From Lutimonas zeaxanthinifaciens (GTDB lineage Bacteria; Bacteroidota; Bacteroidia; Flavobacteriales; Flavobacteriaceae): 64,000 bases of DNA. Made by a program: the position numbers and the translations under genes. The stretch spans positions 992,001 to 1,056,000 of the forward strand of contig NZ_CP129964.1 in NCBI RefSeq assembly GCF_030503675.1, given 5' to 3'. Shown here piece by piece: positions 33,488 to 43,092 of the stretch. Under the pieces are notes generated by a model. That model did no database searches. It was not told the DNA's origin and saw nothing but the letters and a program-made list of their open reading frames with translations. Every line of letters begins with the position of its first letter. The stretch's first letter is position 1.

Positions 33488-35581
33488 ATGAGCAGAGCCA
33501 TTTACATAGCCACAGGGGAAGCGGAAAGTGGAAAATCAATCATAACCCTGGGTTTGATGAGCATTTTATTGGGTAGAACAAGGAAAGTAGGGTATTTCAG
33601 GCCCATTATCGAGGTCAATAATCCTTCAAAAAAAGATAATCATATTGAAACCGTTTTGACCCATTTCAACCTTGAAATGGAGTATGAAGATTGCTACGCA
33701 TTGACAGGAGCAGAGGTTATAAAAAAGAAAACCAAGGGCCAAGAAGGTGAAATCCTCGATATCATAATCAAAAAGTACAAGGAACTAGAAGACCGTTTCG
33801 ATTTTATACTGGTTGAAGGTACAGATTTTTCAGGAGAAGCAGTGTTTGTAGAATTGGATGTAAATGCGGTAATCGCAAAAAATCTTGGAATTCCTGTGAT
33901 TTTAGTAGGAAGTGGTAAAGAGAAATCTAATGAGGAGCTTTTGACCAATCTTCATCTGGCTTATGATTCATTTGCTGAAAAAGAGGTCAAGATACTCGGA
34001 ATTGTCGCCAATAAGGTTGATGAGAATGAAGTAAATTCTGTATCTGATGATTTGGAAGCCATGGTTGACGAAAAGACCTTTGTTGGAGTTATTCCAATGA
34101 TCAAAAGCCTGAATAATCCAACCATCAAGGAGATTGCTGAAGAATTGGGCGCAAAAGTCCTGATTGGGGAGAATCAACTGGATAATCAGGTTGAAAACTC
34201 AGCCGTTGGAGCAATGCAGCTTAGAAATTTCCTGATTCATCTCAAGCAGAATTGTTTGGTTATTACCCCTGGAGACAGAGCTGATGTGATACTGAGCTCC
34301 CTTCAGGCGAGTTTATCGGACAACTACCCGAAAATTGCTGGAATTGTTCTTACAGGTGGGTTGCAACCCGAAGATTCTGTAATGAAACTGATCTCCGGAT
34401 TAAGAGAAGTTGTCCCTATTTTGGCTATTAACCGTGGGACATTTGAGGTGGCTAATAGAATTGGGGCGATCAGATCGCATATCTACCCGAGTAATGAACA
34501 ACGTATTTATACTTCGCTCAACACCTTTGACAAGTATGTGAACATCGGAGACCTTACACGGAAGTATCTGACTTTTAAACCAAAGGGACTAACCCCAAGA
34601 ATGTTTCAATACGATCTGTTGAGAAAGGCGCAAAAGGCCAAAAAACATATTGTCTTGCCAGAGGGTACTGATGATCGAATTTTATTGGCCGCAGCTCGGT
34701 TGACCGTTCTTGATATTGTTGAACTTACCTTGCTGGGTTCCAGAAGTAGTATTCAGGAAAAGATGAAAGAGCTTGGGGTAAGCATTAATCTTGATAAGGT
34801 TCATATTGTGAACCCTGAACATTCCCCGCATTTTGAAGATTATGTGAATACGTTTTATGAGTTGAGAAAGCACAAAAACATAAACATAAGTATGGCAAGG
34901 GATCTGATGCATGATGTTTCCTTTTTCGGGACCATGATGGTATACAAAGGGCATGCGGATGGGATGGTTTCCGGAGCCGTGAATACGACGCAACACACCA
35001 TTCGACCTGCACTACAATTCATAAAAACAAAACCCGGTGTTTCAGTCGTCTCATCAATATTCTTTATGTGCCTGGATGACCGTGTATCTGTTTTTGGGGA
35101 TTGCGCGATCAACCCGAACCCGACCGCTGAACAGTTGGCCGAAATAGCAATATCCTCGGCAGATTCAAGTGCTGCTTTTGGAATTGAGCCAAAAGTGGCC
35201 ATGCTTTCTTATTCTTCGGGATCATCCGGTCAGGGCGCTGATGTTGACAAGGTGAGAATGGCTACGGAGATTGTGAAAGAAAAACGTCCTGATATAAAAA
35301 TCGAAGGGCCTATCCAGTATGATGCAGCTGTTGATATCAAAGTGGGTAAGAAAAAGCTGCCCGATTCTGAAGTTGCAGGTGAGGCCAGTGTTTTAATTTT
35401 CCCTGATCTGAATACGGGCAATAATACCTACAAGGCAGTTCAAAGGGAAACAGGAGCCATTGCGATTGGCCCAATGCTACAGGGGCTGAATAAACCTGTT
35501 AATGATCTTAGTCGCGGTTGTACTGTCGATGACATTTTTAATACAGTGATCATCACTGCAATTCAGGCACAACAGGGTTGA
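33488..35581 (+). CDS. pta: phosphate acetyltransferase
   Basis: Interconverts acetyl-CoA and acetyl phosphate. At 697 residues it is the long form: an N-terminal P-loop-like/DRTGG regulatory region (about 1-350, beginning IYIATGEAESGKSIITLGL) and the C-terminal catalytic PTA_PTB domain (about 370-697) with LPEGTDDRILLAAARL, GMVSGAVNTTQHTIRPALQ, ISSADSSAAFGIEPKVAMLSYSSGSSG and VLIFPDLNTGNNTYKAVQ (positions approximate). ackA follows after 64 bases, giving the standard acetate overflow/assimilation pair. Confidence 0.96.
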   Translation: MSRAIYIATGEAESGKSIITLGLMSILLGRTRKVGYFRPIIEVNNPSKKDNHIETVLTHFNLEMEYEDCYALTGAEVIKKKTKGQEGEILDIIIKKYKELEDRFDFILVEGTDFSGEAVFVELDVNAVIAKNLGIPVILVGSGKEKSNEELLTNLHLAYDSFAEKEVKILGIVANKVDENEVNSVSDDLEAMVDEKTFVGVIPMIKSLNNPTIKEIAEELGAKVLIGENQLDNQVENSAVGAMQLRNFLIHLKQNCLVITPGDRADVILSSLQASLSDNYPKIAGIVLTGGLQPEDSVMKLISGLREVVPILAINRGTFEVANRIGAIRSHIYPSNEQRIYTSLNTFDKYVNIGDLTRKYLTFKPKGLTPRMFQYDLLRKAQKAKKHIVLPEGTDDRILLAAARLTVLDIVELTLLGSRSSIQEKMKELGVSINLDKVHIVNPEHSPHFEDYVNTFYELRKHKNINISMARDLMHDVSFFGTMMVYKGHADGMVSGAVNTTQHTIRPALQFIKTKPGVSVVSSIFFMCLDDRVSVFGDCAINPNPTAEQLAEIAISSADSSAAFGIEPKVAMLSYSSGSSGQGADVDKVRMATEIVKEKRPDIKIEGPIQYDAAVDIKVGKKKLPDSEVAGEASVLIFPDLNTGNNTYKAVQRETGAIAIGPMLQGLNKPVNDLSRGCTVDDIFNTVIITAIQAQQG

Positions 35582-35645
35582 TTCAATGAATCTGCGGAAA
35601 CAGAACTGGCAATATTAAATTTTAAAGAAAACCATAGACAGACAT

Positions 35646-36836
35646 ATGAAAATTTTGGTTATTAATTCGGGAAGTTCATCAATTAAATTTCAGCTTATTG
35701 AGATGCCTGAGAAAAATGTTCTTGCATCGGGAATGGTAGAAAGGATCGGACTGGATCAGTCGAAAATAAAACTTTCTGTGTCTGATGAGAACTTCGAAGA
35801 AATAAGAAATATACCAAATCATGAAACCGGGCTTCAGATGATTGCCGGGTTGTTGCTCGATGAATCTGTCGGGTTACTAAAAGATGCTGATGAGATAGAA
35901 GCCGTCGGACACAGGGTGGTTCACGGAGGTAGTTCATTTTCAAAAACAGTACGCATCGATAATCAAGTAAAAAGTAAAATCAAGGAACTTTTTAGTCTGG
36001 CTCCTTTGCATAATCCTCATAACTTCAAAGGAATTGAGGTCGCCGAGAAAATATTTGAGAAGGCTGCCCAGATCGCCGTTTTTGATACAGCATTTCATCA
36101 GACTATGCCGGAGGAGGCCTACAGATATGCTATTCCGGACAGATTTCTGAAAGAAGAACAAATAAGGGCTTACGGGTTTCATGGTACCAGTCATAAATAC
36201 GTTTCAGAAAAAGCAATCAATTATTTAGACAAGGAAAATTCCAAAATTGTAACGGTTCATTTAGGTAATGGTTGCAGTATTACTGCGGTAAAAGATGGCA
36301 AAAGCATGGAACATTCACTTGGATTCGGACCGATGAATGGTTTGGTGATGGGGACCAGAAGCGGTGACATCGATCAGTCTGTTATTTTCTTTTTGATGGA
36401 GGAGCTTGGTTATACCGCAGGTCAGGTGAAAAAAATATTACAGGAAGACAGCGGGATGCTGGGTCTTACAGGATATAGTGATCTTAGAGAAATAGAAGAA
36501 AAAGCTGAGCAAGGTGATAAAAACTGCTTGATGGCGTTAAAGATGAATGCATACAGAGTGAAGAAATATATCGGCGCTTACGTTGCTGTGATGAATGGAA
36601 TAGATGCAGTTGTGTTTACCGCCGGAATAGGAGAGAATTCTGATGTCATAAGAAAACTTGTCTGTGATGAGATGGAATATCTGGGGATCAAACTGGATCC
36701 GGAAAAGAACAGGATAAGAGCCAAGGAATTAAGAGAGATTCAGGCAGAAAATGAAAAAGTTAAAATTCTGGTGATTCCTACAAATGAAGAAATTGAAATT
36801 GCTAATCAGTCTTACAACCTTCTGAGTAACATGTAA
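35646..36836 (+). CDS. ackA: acetate kinase
   Basis: Converts acetyl phosphate and ADP to acetate and ATP, completing the Pta-AckA route. The 396-residue length is standard. ASKHA-fold motifs seen are ILVINSGSSSIKFQL (1-17), GHRVVHGGSSF (about 88-98), FDTAFHQTMP, YGFHGTSHKYV, HLGNGCSITAVKDGKS, GFGPMNGLVMGTRSGDID and FTAGIGENS. In-operon with pta. Confidence 0.97.
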   Translation: MKILVINSGSSSIKFQLIEMPEKNVLASGMVERIGLDQSKIKLSVSDENFEEIRNIPNHETGLQMIAGLLLDESVGLLKDADEIEAVGHRVVHGGSSFSKTVRIDNQVKSKIKELFSLAPLHNPHNFKGIEVAEKIFEKAAQIAVFDTAFHQTMPEEAYRYAIPDRFLKEEQIRAYGFHGTSHKYVSEKAINYLDKENSKIVTVHLGNGCSITAVKDGKSMEHSLGFGPMNGLVMGTRSGDIDQSVIFFLMEELGYTAGQVKKILQEDSGMLGLTGYSDLREIEEKAEQGDKNCLMALKMNAYRVKKYIGAYVAVMNGIDAVVFTAGIGENSDVIRKLVCDEMEYLGIKLDPEKNRIRAKELREIQAENEKVKILVIPTNEEIEIANQSYNLLSNM

Positions 36837-36941
36837 ATAAAGAGTTCCTTGTTTTTTAGCCAGTTTTTTTGGAAGAGCTTATTCGAATATTAACTGATTG
36901 ATTGGAATTGGTTAAATTAGCACGAATTTATTTTACGGTTT

Positions 36942-37454
36942 ATGAACAAGCTTCAAAAAAAGGATTACCCTGCATATTTCGACACGTATATCAAGGTTCT
37001 TGACAAAGACCTGTCCCTGCTGGAATATCTGGAACAGTCTCTCGAACTTTTTGAACAAATTTTATATGATGTAAGTGAAGAGAAATATGAATTCAGATAT
37101 CAGCCGGGAAAATGGACGATAAAGGAAGTGGTTCAGCATTTGATCGACACTGAGAGAGTATTTGTTTACCGAGCCCTACGTTTTTCGCGAAAAGATAAGA
37201 AACCTTTGGCGGGATATGATGAAAATGACTATGTGGCCAATTACGAGATCAATCAACGTGATTTCCATAAACTACTGGACGAATTTTGTTTATTGAGAAG
37301 GTCAACGATTTTGATGTTCGAAGATTTTGACAAAGAGGTTCTTGCTTTGACAGGGGAGGTTGAAAGTGGTGAATTTTCGGTAGAGGCTTTAGGATACATC
37401 TGTAGCGGTCACGTTCTCCATCACTTAAACGTAATTCAGGAGCGATACCTCTAG
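36942..37454 (+). CDS. DinB-family protein
   Basis: A 170-residue four-helix-bundle protein of the DinB/YfiT superfamily. The expected metal-binding histidines are present: VVQHLIDTERVF (His about 65) and GHVLHHLNVIQERY near the C-terminus, with KWTIKEV preceding the first. Members are often thiol transferases (bacillithiol-S-transferase) or metalloenzymes of unknown reaction; the substrate cannot be read here. It stands alone between ackA and the sugar-oxidation operon. Confidence 0.85.
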   Translation: MNKLQKKDYPAYFDTYIKVLDKDLSLLEYLEQSLELFEQILYDVSEEKYEFRYQPGKWTIKEVVQHLIDTERVFVYRALRFSRKDKKPLAGYDENDYVANYEINQRDFHKLLDEFCLLRRSTILMFEDFDKEVLALTGEVESGEFSVEALGYICSGHVLHHLNVIQERYL

Positions 37455-37629
37455 GTTTTGACAGGAACCAGAAATCGAATCCAAAAGGATAAAAAGTTTG
37501 TAAATTTTCACTGAAAAATTGTGAACAAGGCGCTTGGTAGATATATGTATTTTTCAAAAAACTACCGGGCCACAACATGAGATGTTAAGATTGAATAATC
37601 ATAAAAGAACTTAGATACAGGAAAAGAAA

Positions 37630-39333
37630 ATGAGTCAAAAGTATGATGCCATAGTAATTGGGACGGGTATTTCAGGTGGATGGGCTGCAAAGGAACTTTG
37701 TGAAAGCGGCCTGAAAACATTGGTTTTAGAACGTGGAAGAATGGTAAAGCATGTTACTGATTACCCAACCATGTTTAAGGAAAACTGGGATTTTAAATAC
37801 CGTAACAGGGCTTCCTTAGAAGATGCCAAAAGACAAGAAAAACAAGGCAGAACGGGTTATACAACAGCTGAGGAACACAGACACTGGTTTGTTGATGACA
37901 TCGATCATCCTTATTCTGAAACAAAACGATTTGACTGGATGAGAGGATATCATGTTGGGGGAAGGTCCATTACTTGGGGAAGACATTCCTATCGGTTGAG
38001 TGAAATGGATTTTGAGGCCAATAAAAAAGATGGATACGGTGTAGACTGGCCCATAAGATATAAGGATATTGAGCCCTGGTATGATAGAGTTGAAGAATAT
38101 ATTGGAGTTAGCGGGACTAACCTGGGCCTCAGTCAGCTTCCCGACGGTAAATTTACGGAAGCCATGGAATTCAACTGCGTTGAGGCTGATTTTGCTGAAA
38201 GAGTAGCGGATAAAATGAACGGTCGGGTGGTAACCCACGGTAGGATAGCACATATAACAGGAGATAAGGTGCATGAAGGGAGAGGTAAATGCCAGTTTAG
38301 AAACCGATGTATGAGGGGTTGTCCTTATGGAGGATACTTTAGCAGTAATTCGACAACCCTTCCTGCAGCTGAAAGAACTGGAAATATGACCATGAGGCCC
38401 AACTCCATAGTTTATGAAATTGTTTATGATGAGGCTATTGGAAAAGCCTCAGGGGTTCGGATCATAGATGCCGAAACAAAAGAAAGGCTTTTTTTTGAAG
38501 CTGAGATCATTTTTTGTTGTGCCTCAGCGATTGCCTCCACCTCGATCCTAATGCAGTCAAAATCAAAACGGTTTCCAAATGGATTAGGCAATGACAGCGG
38601 GGAGCTGGGACATAATATCATGGATCATCATCTCGGAGTTGGTGCTTATGCAATTGTGGACGAACATCAGGATGATTACTATAAGGGAAGGCGCCCAGGA
38701 GGGATGTATATTCCGAGATTCAGAAATCTGGATGAGAAATCGCAACGCTCAGATTATGTAAGAGGTTACGGATACCAGGGAGCCGCGAGCAGAAGGAACT
38801 GGAGAAGAGGTATAGCTGAAATGAGTTTTGGGGAATCCATGAAGGAGGAACTTGTAAAACCTGGCCCCTGGGTTATAGGAATTACGGGATTTGGAGAATG
38901 TTTGCCTTATCACGAGAATAAGATCACATTAAATTATGACAAGCCGGACCAGTGGGGATTACCCACCGTTGACTTTGATGTTGAGTTCAAGGAAAATGAA
39001 AGGAAGATGCGAGTCGATATCCAGGAACAGGCTGTTGCCATGCTGAAAGCTGCAGGTTACGAAAAAGTACAGGGATTTGACAACCCTAATGATTATGCGC
39101 CGGGATTGGCGATACATGAAATGGGAGGAGCAAGAATGGGTAGAGATCCTAAAACTTCGGTTCTCAACGAATACAATCAGGTTCATGAAGTCAAAAACGT
39201 ATATGTTACTGACGGGGCTTGTATGACTTCGTCCGGATGTCAGAATCCATCCCTCACCTATATGGCTCTCACGGCGAGAGCTGCTGATCACGCAGCTCGG
39301 GAATTTAATAAAAACAAGAATAAAAAGGTATGA
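37630..39333 (+). CDS. GMC-family oxidoreductase, large subunit of a membrane sugar dehydrogenase
   Basis: A 567-residue FAD enzyme. The FAD-binding Rossmann motif is DAIVIGTGISGGWAAKELCE (about 6-25), GGRSITWGRHSYR follows at about 112-124, a cysteine-rich stretch CQFRNRCMRGCPYGG lies at about 219-233, and the C-terminal catalytic part includes IHEMGGARMGRDP and TSSGCQNPSLTYMALTARA. This layout fits the gluconate/glucoside 2- or 3-dehydrogenase large subunits that work with a small 'subunit 3'. It has no signal peptide of its own and overlaps the next gene by four bases, so it is probably exported as a complex with it. First gene of a four-gene operon. Confidence 0.88.
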   Translation: MSQKYDAIVIGTGISGGWAAKELCESGLKTLVLERGRMVKHVTDYPTMFKENWDFKYRNRASLEDAKRQEKQGRTGYTTAEEHRHWFVDDIDHPYSETKRFDWMRGYHVGGRSITWGRHSYRLSEMDFEANKKDGYGVDWPIRYKDIEPWYDRVEEYIGVSGTNLGLSQLPDGKFTEAMEFNCVEADFAERVADKMNGRVVTHGRIAHITGDKVHEGRGKCQFRNRCMRGCPYGGYFSSNSTTLPAAERTGNMTMRPNSIVYEIVYDEAIGKASGVRIIDAETKERLFFEAEIIFCCASAIASTSILMQSKSKRFPNGLGNDSGELGHNIMDHHLGVGAYAIVDEHQDDYYKGRRPGGMYIPRFRNLDEKSQRSDYVRGYGYQGAASRRNWRRGIAEMSFGESMKEELVKPGPWVIGITGFGECLPYHENKITLNYDKPDQWGLPTVDFDVEFKENERKMRVDIQEQAVAMLKAAGYEKVQGFDNPNDYAPGLAIHEMGGARMGRDPKTSVLNEYNQVHEVKNVYVTDGACMTSSGCQNPSLTYMALTARAADHAAREFNKNKNKKV

Positions 39334-39953
39334 AAAGGAGAGAGGCATTAAAGGGATTAGGATTGGCAACAGGGTTCCTTGTTGCAACACCTGCGGCATT
39401 AAGTGTGTTACAGTCTTGCGAAGGCAAGGAGGAAACCTGGTCAGCTTTATTTTTAAACCCTGAAGAGAAGAAGCTGGTTACAGATTTGGTCGATATTATA
39501 TTACCCTCGGGATCTACCCCGGGTGGTTTGGAATTGAACCTTCCTCAGTTTATTGATCTCATGTGCAATGATACCTTATCTGAAGAAGAGCAGGGTTTAT
39601 TTCATGCTGGAAGTAAAGTTTTTTCCGACAAGTTGGAAGAATCTTCAGGGAAAAAGATCAAAAAAGCAAACAAAAAAGACATAGAGGAATTGTTTTTGAC
39701 TTATTTTCAGCTAAAACCTGAAGAAGAAGGAAAAGTAAAATATATGTTATATGGCAACCGGGATGACCTTGATGAAAATGAGAAAAAGAACTTTGATCTT
39801 TACAAATTTCTTTTTACGGTAAGAGGACTTGCATTGTTTGGATATTTTACCTCAGAGAAAGTAGGAACCGAGGTCCTTAATTTTGATCCTATTCCAGGAG
39901 AATATTTACCCTGTATACCGGTATCAGAGATAGGAAATGCCTGGACAATTTGA
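39330..39953 (+). CDS. gluconate 2-dehydrogenase subunit 3 family protein
   Basis: A 207-residue small subunit of a GMC-type dehydrogenase. The N-terminus KRREALKGLGLATGFLVA has a twin-arginine pair followed by a hydrophobic stretch, and LSVLQSCEGKE looks like a lipobox, so the subunit probably carries the cofactor-loaded GMC protein through the Tat pathway and tethers it to a membrane. The body contains the family's LVDIILPSGSTPGG and LNLPQFIDLMC. The ATGA overlap with the GMC gene indicates strict coupling. Confidence 0.85.
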   Translation: MKRREALKGLGLATGFLVATPAALSVLQSCEGKEETWSALFLNPEEKKLVTDLVDIILPSGSTPGGLELNLPQFIDLMCNDTLSEEEQGLFHAGSKVFSDKLEESSGKKIKKANKKDIEELFLTYFQLKPEEEGKVKYMLYGNRDDLDENEKKNFDLYKFLFTVRGLALFGYFTSEKVGTEVLNFDPIPGEYLPCIPVSEIGNAWTI

Positions 39954-39977
39954 TCACGTACTAATCATTTTTTTAGC

Positions 39978-40937
39978 ATGCAAAACAAATATATCACAGT
40001 ACTGTTCATCGGGTTCCTGATAACAGGGTTTTCTAACCAAGGAGAAACTGAGGAAATGAAGAATCACAAGGTTGAATTAAGTTTAAAAGTAAAGGCAAAA
40101 TTAGGAGAAGGTGCATTTTGGGATCATAAAGAGAAGGTTCTGTATTGGGTAGATATTGAAGACAGAAAGGTTTTTTTGTTTGACCCTTTAACAAAATCAA
40201 ACCGGGTTTTTGAAACACCCTCACGCGTTGGTACCGTGGTACCAAAAAACAAGGATGAAGCGGTCATTGCCCTGGAAGACGGGATTTACATTCTTAATAC
40301 CCAATCAGGAGGTATTTCACTTTTGTCGGATGTTGAATCCAAAATGCGGGAAAACAGATTTAATGATGGTAAGTGTGACCCCAACGGTAATTTATGGGTG
40401 GGATCCATGCATTTGGATCAGTCAGCACCCAAAGCGAATCTTTACAAAATAAGCCCATCAGGAGAGAGTACTAAAATGCTTGATAGTGTAACCATATCAA
40501 ACGGAATCGTATGGACAAAGGATAAAAGCACGATGTACTATATAGACACTCCCACAGGCCATATACGGGCATTTGACTACAATTCAGATACAAGTGAAAT
40601 CTCCAATGAAAGAATCGCAGTTGTGATTCCTGAATCGCTTGGGTATGGAGACGGAATGACCATTGATGAGGAAGATAAACTATGGGTTGCGCTTTGGAAC
40701 GGGAATTCTGTGGTCAGGTTCGATCCCGAATCAGGGGAACTATTGGAGAAAATAAAGGTGCCTGCACATAATGTAACTTCGTGCTCGTTTGGAGGGCCCA
40801 ATTTTGAAACCCTTTATATTACAACCTCAAGCCTGGATATGAATGAAGAGGAATCGAAGAAATTTCCAAACGCGGGATCCTTATTTGAGGTTAAACCAGG
40901 AGTAAACGGGGTAAAAGGAAATTTTTTTGCACAATAG
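39978..40937 (+). CDS. SMP-30/gluconolactonase family protein
   Basis: A 319-residue six-bladed beta-propeller lactonase. The N-terminus YITVLFIGFLITGFSN is a signal peptide, placing it in the periplasm. Metal-site landmarks are LGEGAFWD (Glu), RFNDGKCDPNGNLWVGSM, TISNGIVWTKD and GYGDGMTIDEEDKLWVALWNG (Asp). In this operon it should hydrolyse the lactone produced by the upstream dehydrogenase, giving gluconate if glucose is the substrate. It follows the small subunit by 24 bases, and its stop is two bases from the next start. Confidence 0.87.
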   Translation: MQNKYITVLFIGFLITGFSNQGETEEMKNHKVELSLKVKAKLGEGAFWDHKEKVLYWVDIEDRKVFLFDPLTKSNRVFETPSRVGTVVPKNKDEAVIALEDGIYILNTQSGGISLLSDVESKMRENRFNDGKCDPNGNLWVGSMHLDQSAPKANLYKISPSGESTKMLDSVTISNGIVWTKDKSTMYYIDTPTGHIRAFDYNSDTSEISNERIAVVIPESLGYGDGMTIDEEDKLWVALWNGNSVVRFDPESGELLEKIKVPAHNVTSCSFGGPNFETLYITTSSLDMNEEESKKFPNAGSLFEVKPGVNGVKGNFFAQ

Positions 40938-40938
40938 T

Positions 40939-42813
40939 ATGATCGTAATAGTGATGGGTGTTAGCGGATGTGGTAAAACCACGGTTGCCAGAGAACTTTC
41001 AAAGAGGCTTAAACTTCCGTTTTTTGATGCGGATAGTTATCACCCGCAGGAGAACATTGATAAAATGTCAGGCGGTAAACCTTTGAATGACGAAGACCGT
41101 GCTTCCTGGCTGGAAATATTATCCTCTAATCTGCAGCAGTGGGAAGAGGATAAAGGAGCGGTGCTCGCCTGTTCTGCCTTGAAGGAAAAATACAGAAAAA
41201 CATTATCCACAAACCTTCAACAGCTTCATTGGGTATATCTGGATGGATCGTACGAACTTATCATGAATCGAATCAATCAGAGAACAGGCCATTATATGAG
41301 TGGCCAACTTTTAAAATCACAGTTTGAGGCCCTCGAGATACCGCAGTATGGAATCCATGTGGATATAGATCGGTCTCCTAAAGAAATTGTAGATCAAATA
41401 ATAACAAATATGGAAAGTAAAAAGAGTGAATTTGGTGTCTTTGGTTTGGGTGTCATGGGAAGCAGTATCAGTCTGAATATTGCTGATAAGGGCTACCAGT
41501 TATCTGTGTATAACAGAGCTGATGGCGGTGAGGAAGATGTGGTGGATGATTTTTTGTCTAAACATTCAGGGTATCAAAATATAAGGGGGTTTACCGAACT
41601 AAAAGCTTTTATTTTATCGCTTTCCAGACCAAGAAAGATTCTTATTATGATCAAGGCCGGCCCAACGGTTGATTTGGTTCTTGGTCAATTATTTCCATTG
41701 CTTGAGAAGGGTGATATTATAATTGATGGTGGGAACTCTCATTTTAAGAATACCAAGAAAAGATACGACCTCGCGAGGCAGTTTGGTGTCGAGTTCATAG
41801 GCGCGGGAATTTCAGGAGGGGAAGAAGGGGCAAGGAAAGGACCCTCAATCATGCCGGGAGGAACCGCGGAAAGTTACAATCATGTATCGGATATTTTAGA
41901 ATCCATAGCCGCCAAAGATGATTTTGGTAAAACCTGTTGTACCTACATAGGACCGGAAGGATCCGGTCATTTTATTAAAATGGTTCACAACGGGATTGAA
42001 TATGTCGAAATGCAGTTGTTGGCCGAGATTTATACGCTGTTGTCAAAGCAGATGGATTACCAGGAAATAGCGTCGTTGTTTAAAAGTTGGAACAATGGAG
42101 AGGCTTACAGTTATCTTTTAGACATTACCATAAGAATCTTGGAGAAAAAAGAGGGAGATACTTATTTGCTCGATGTTATTTTGGACAAAGCAGGGAATAA
42201 AGGAACAGGATCCTGGTCGAGTAAAGCCGCTTTTGATCTCGGGATACCGAACACGATGATGTCCTCGGCAGTATTCGCAAGATATATTTCGTCCTTTAAA
42301 GAAGCGCGTGTAAAAATGGCTGCAAAAATGGAGGCTAAAAATGATAGCTTGATGGATGTAGACCTCAAATCCCTGGAAAAGGCTTATCGTTTTGGCAGAT
42401 TGATCAATCATCAACAAGGCTTTATGCTCATGGAATCGGCATCAAATTCGTATGGTTGGAATTTGAATTTTTCAGAAATAGCAAGAATATGGTCAAATGG
42501 CTGCATTATAAAGTCGCATTTGATGAATGAATTGCATGAGGAGTTTAAAACAGAGCAGGACTTAATGCAAATGAATTCTGTTTTTAACAGGCTTAAAGAA
42601 GCGGAGGAGTCAGTAAAGGAAATTTTATCCCTGGCTCTTGAAAAGAGGGTTTCCATGCATTGTCTGACAGCTTCTTATCACTATTGGATCGATATGACTA
42701 GTTCCAGGTTATCAGCCAACCTTATCCAGGCGCAGAGAGATTTTTTTGGAGCCCATACCTACCAGCGCACTGATGCGCCGGAATCGGAATATTTTCACAC
42801 TAATTGGTTGTAA
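40939..42813 (+). CDS. gnd: gluconokinase / 6-phosphogluconate dehydrogenase fusion
   Basis: A natural fusion of two consecutive enzymes, 624 residues from the ATG at 40939 (a TTG at 40927 would overlap the previous gene). Residues 1-160 are a GntK-type gluconokinase with P-loop GVSGCGKTT (7-15) and DADSYHPQENIDKMSGG. Residues about 165-624 are a decarboxylating 6-phosphogluconate dehydrogenase with GLGVMG (169-174), an Arg after the second strand (YNRAD) suggesting NADP, GAGISGGEEGARKGPSIMPGG (split motif) and KMVHNGIEY. It converts gluconate to ribulose 5-phosphate in two steps. No zwf or pgl is adjacent. Confidence 0.93.
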   Translation: MIVIVMGVSGCGKTTVARELSKRLKLPFFDADSYHPQENIDKMSGGKPLNDEDRASWLEILSSNLQQWEEDKGAVLACSALKEKYRKTLSTNLQQLHWVYLDGSYELIMNRINQRTGHYMSGQLLKSQFEALEIPQYGIHVDIDRSPKEIVDQIITNMESKKSEFGVFGLGVMGSSISLNIADKGYQLSVYNRADGGEEDVVDDFLSKHSGYQNIRGFTELKAFILSLSRPRKILIMIKAGPTVDLVLGQLFPLLEKGDIIIDGGNSHFKNTKKRYDLARQFGVEFIGAGISGGEEGARKGPSIMPGGTAESYNHVSDILESIAAKDDFGKTCCTYIGPEGSGHFIKMVHNGIEYVEMQLLAEIYTLLSKQMDYQEIASLFKSWNNGEAYSYLLDITIRILEKKEGDTYLLDVILDKAGNKGTGSWSSKAAFDLGIPNTMMSSAVFARYISSFKEARVKMAAKMEAKNDSLMDVDLKSLEKAYRFGRLINHQQGFMLMESASNSYGWNLNFSEIARIWSNGCIIKSHLMNELHEEFKTEQDLMQMNSVFNRLKEAEESVKEILSLALEKRVSMHCLTASYHYWIDMTSSRLSANLIQAQRDFFGAHTYQRTDAPESEYFHTNWL

Positions 42814-42942
42814 TAAGCTAGTTTTTAGTAGATTATTTGAGTCGGGTTTAAGCGAAGTTTATATTTAAAATCGAGATCATCTCTGCACGGCGATATAATA
42901 AATTAACCGTTTCTTCCGTTTATTAATAAAAATTGCGAAGAA

Positions 42943-43092
42943 ATGAAAACTGACGGAAAAGGATTTTCTAACAATCAAGATAGAAAAAAACGCAGCGAAA
43001 AAGAGATCTTTAACAGCAAGGCGCAACGACTTGCAGAAAAGGAATACGAAGAGTATTACAACAGGATCAGGCAATTAAGCCGAGGACTCTAA
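42943..43092 (+). CDS. small charged protein, 49 residues
   Basis: An open frame of 49 codons with an ATG preceded by the A-rich GCGAAGAA. The product begins KTDGKGFSNNQDRKKRSEK and continues EKEYEEYYNRIRQLSRGL; about half the residues are charged, with no cysteine or membrane segment, and the second half should be one helix. The codon content looks like coding sequence and the frame fills an otherwise empty 279-base gap. It is convergent with, and stops at, the neighbouring minus-strand gene. I do not recognise a family. An overlapping minus-strand frame (42877-43074) looks like a shadow of it. Confidence 0.5.
   Translation: MKTDGKGFSNNQDRKKRSEKEIFNSKAQRLAEKEYEEYYNRIRQLSRGL

Noticed and set aside
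40927-40938. TTG start for the gluconokinase fusion
   Set aside because: It would overlap the lactonase gene; the ATG at 40939 directly precedes the conserved strand before the P-loop.
42877-43074. 65-codon minus-strand frame
   Set aside because: It is antisense to the better-supported 49-codon plus-strand gene and has a composition typical of a shadow frame (runs of Phe and Leu).
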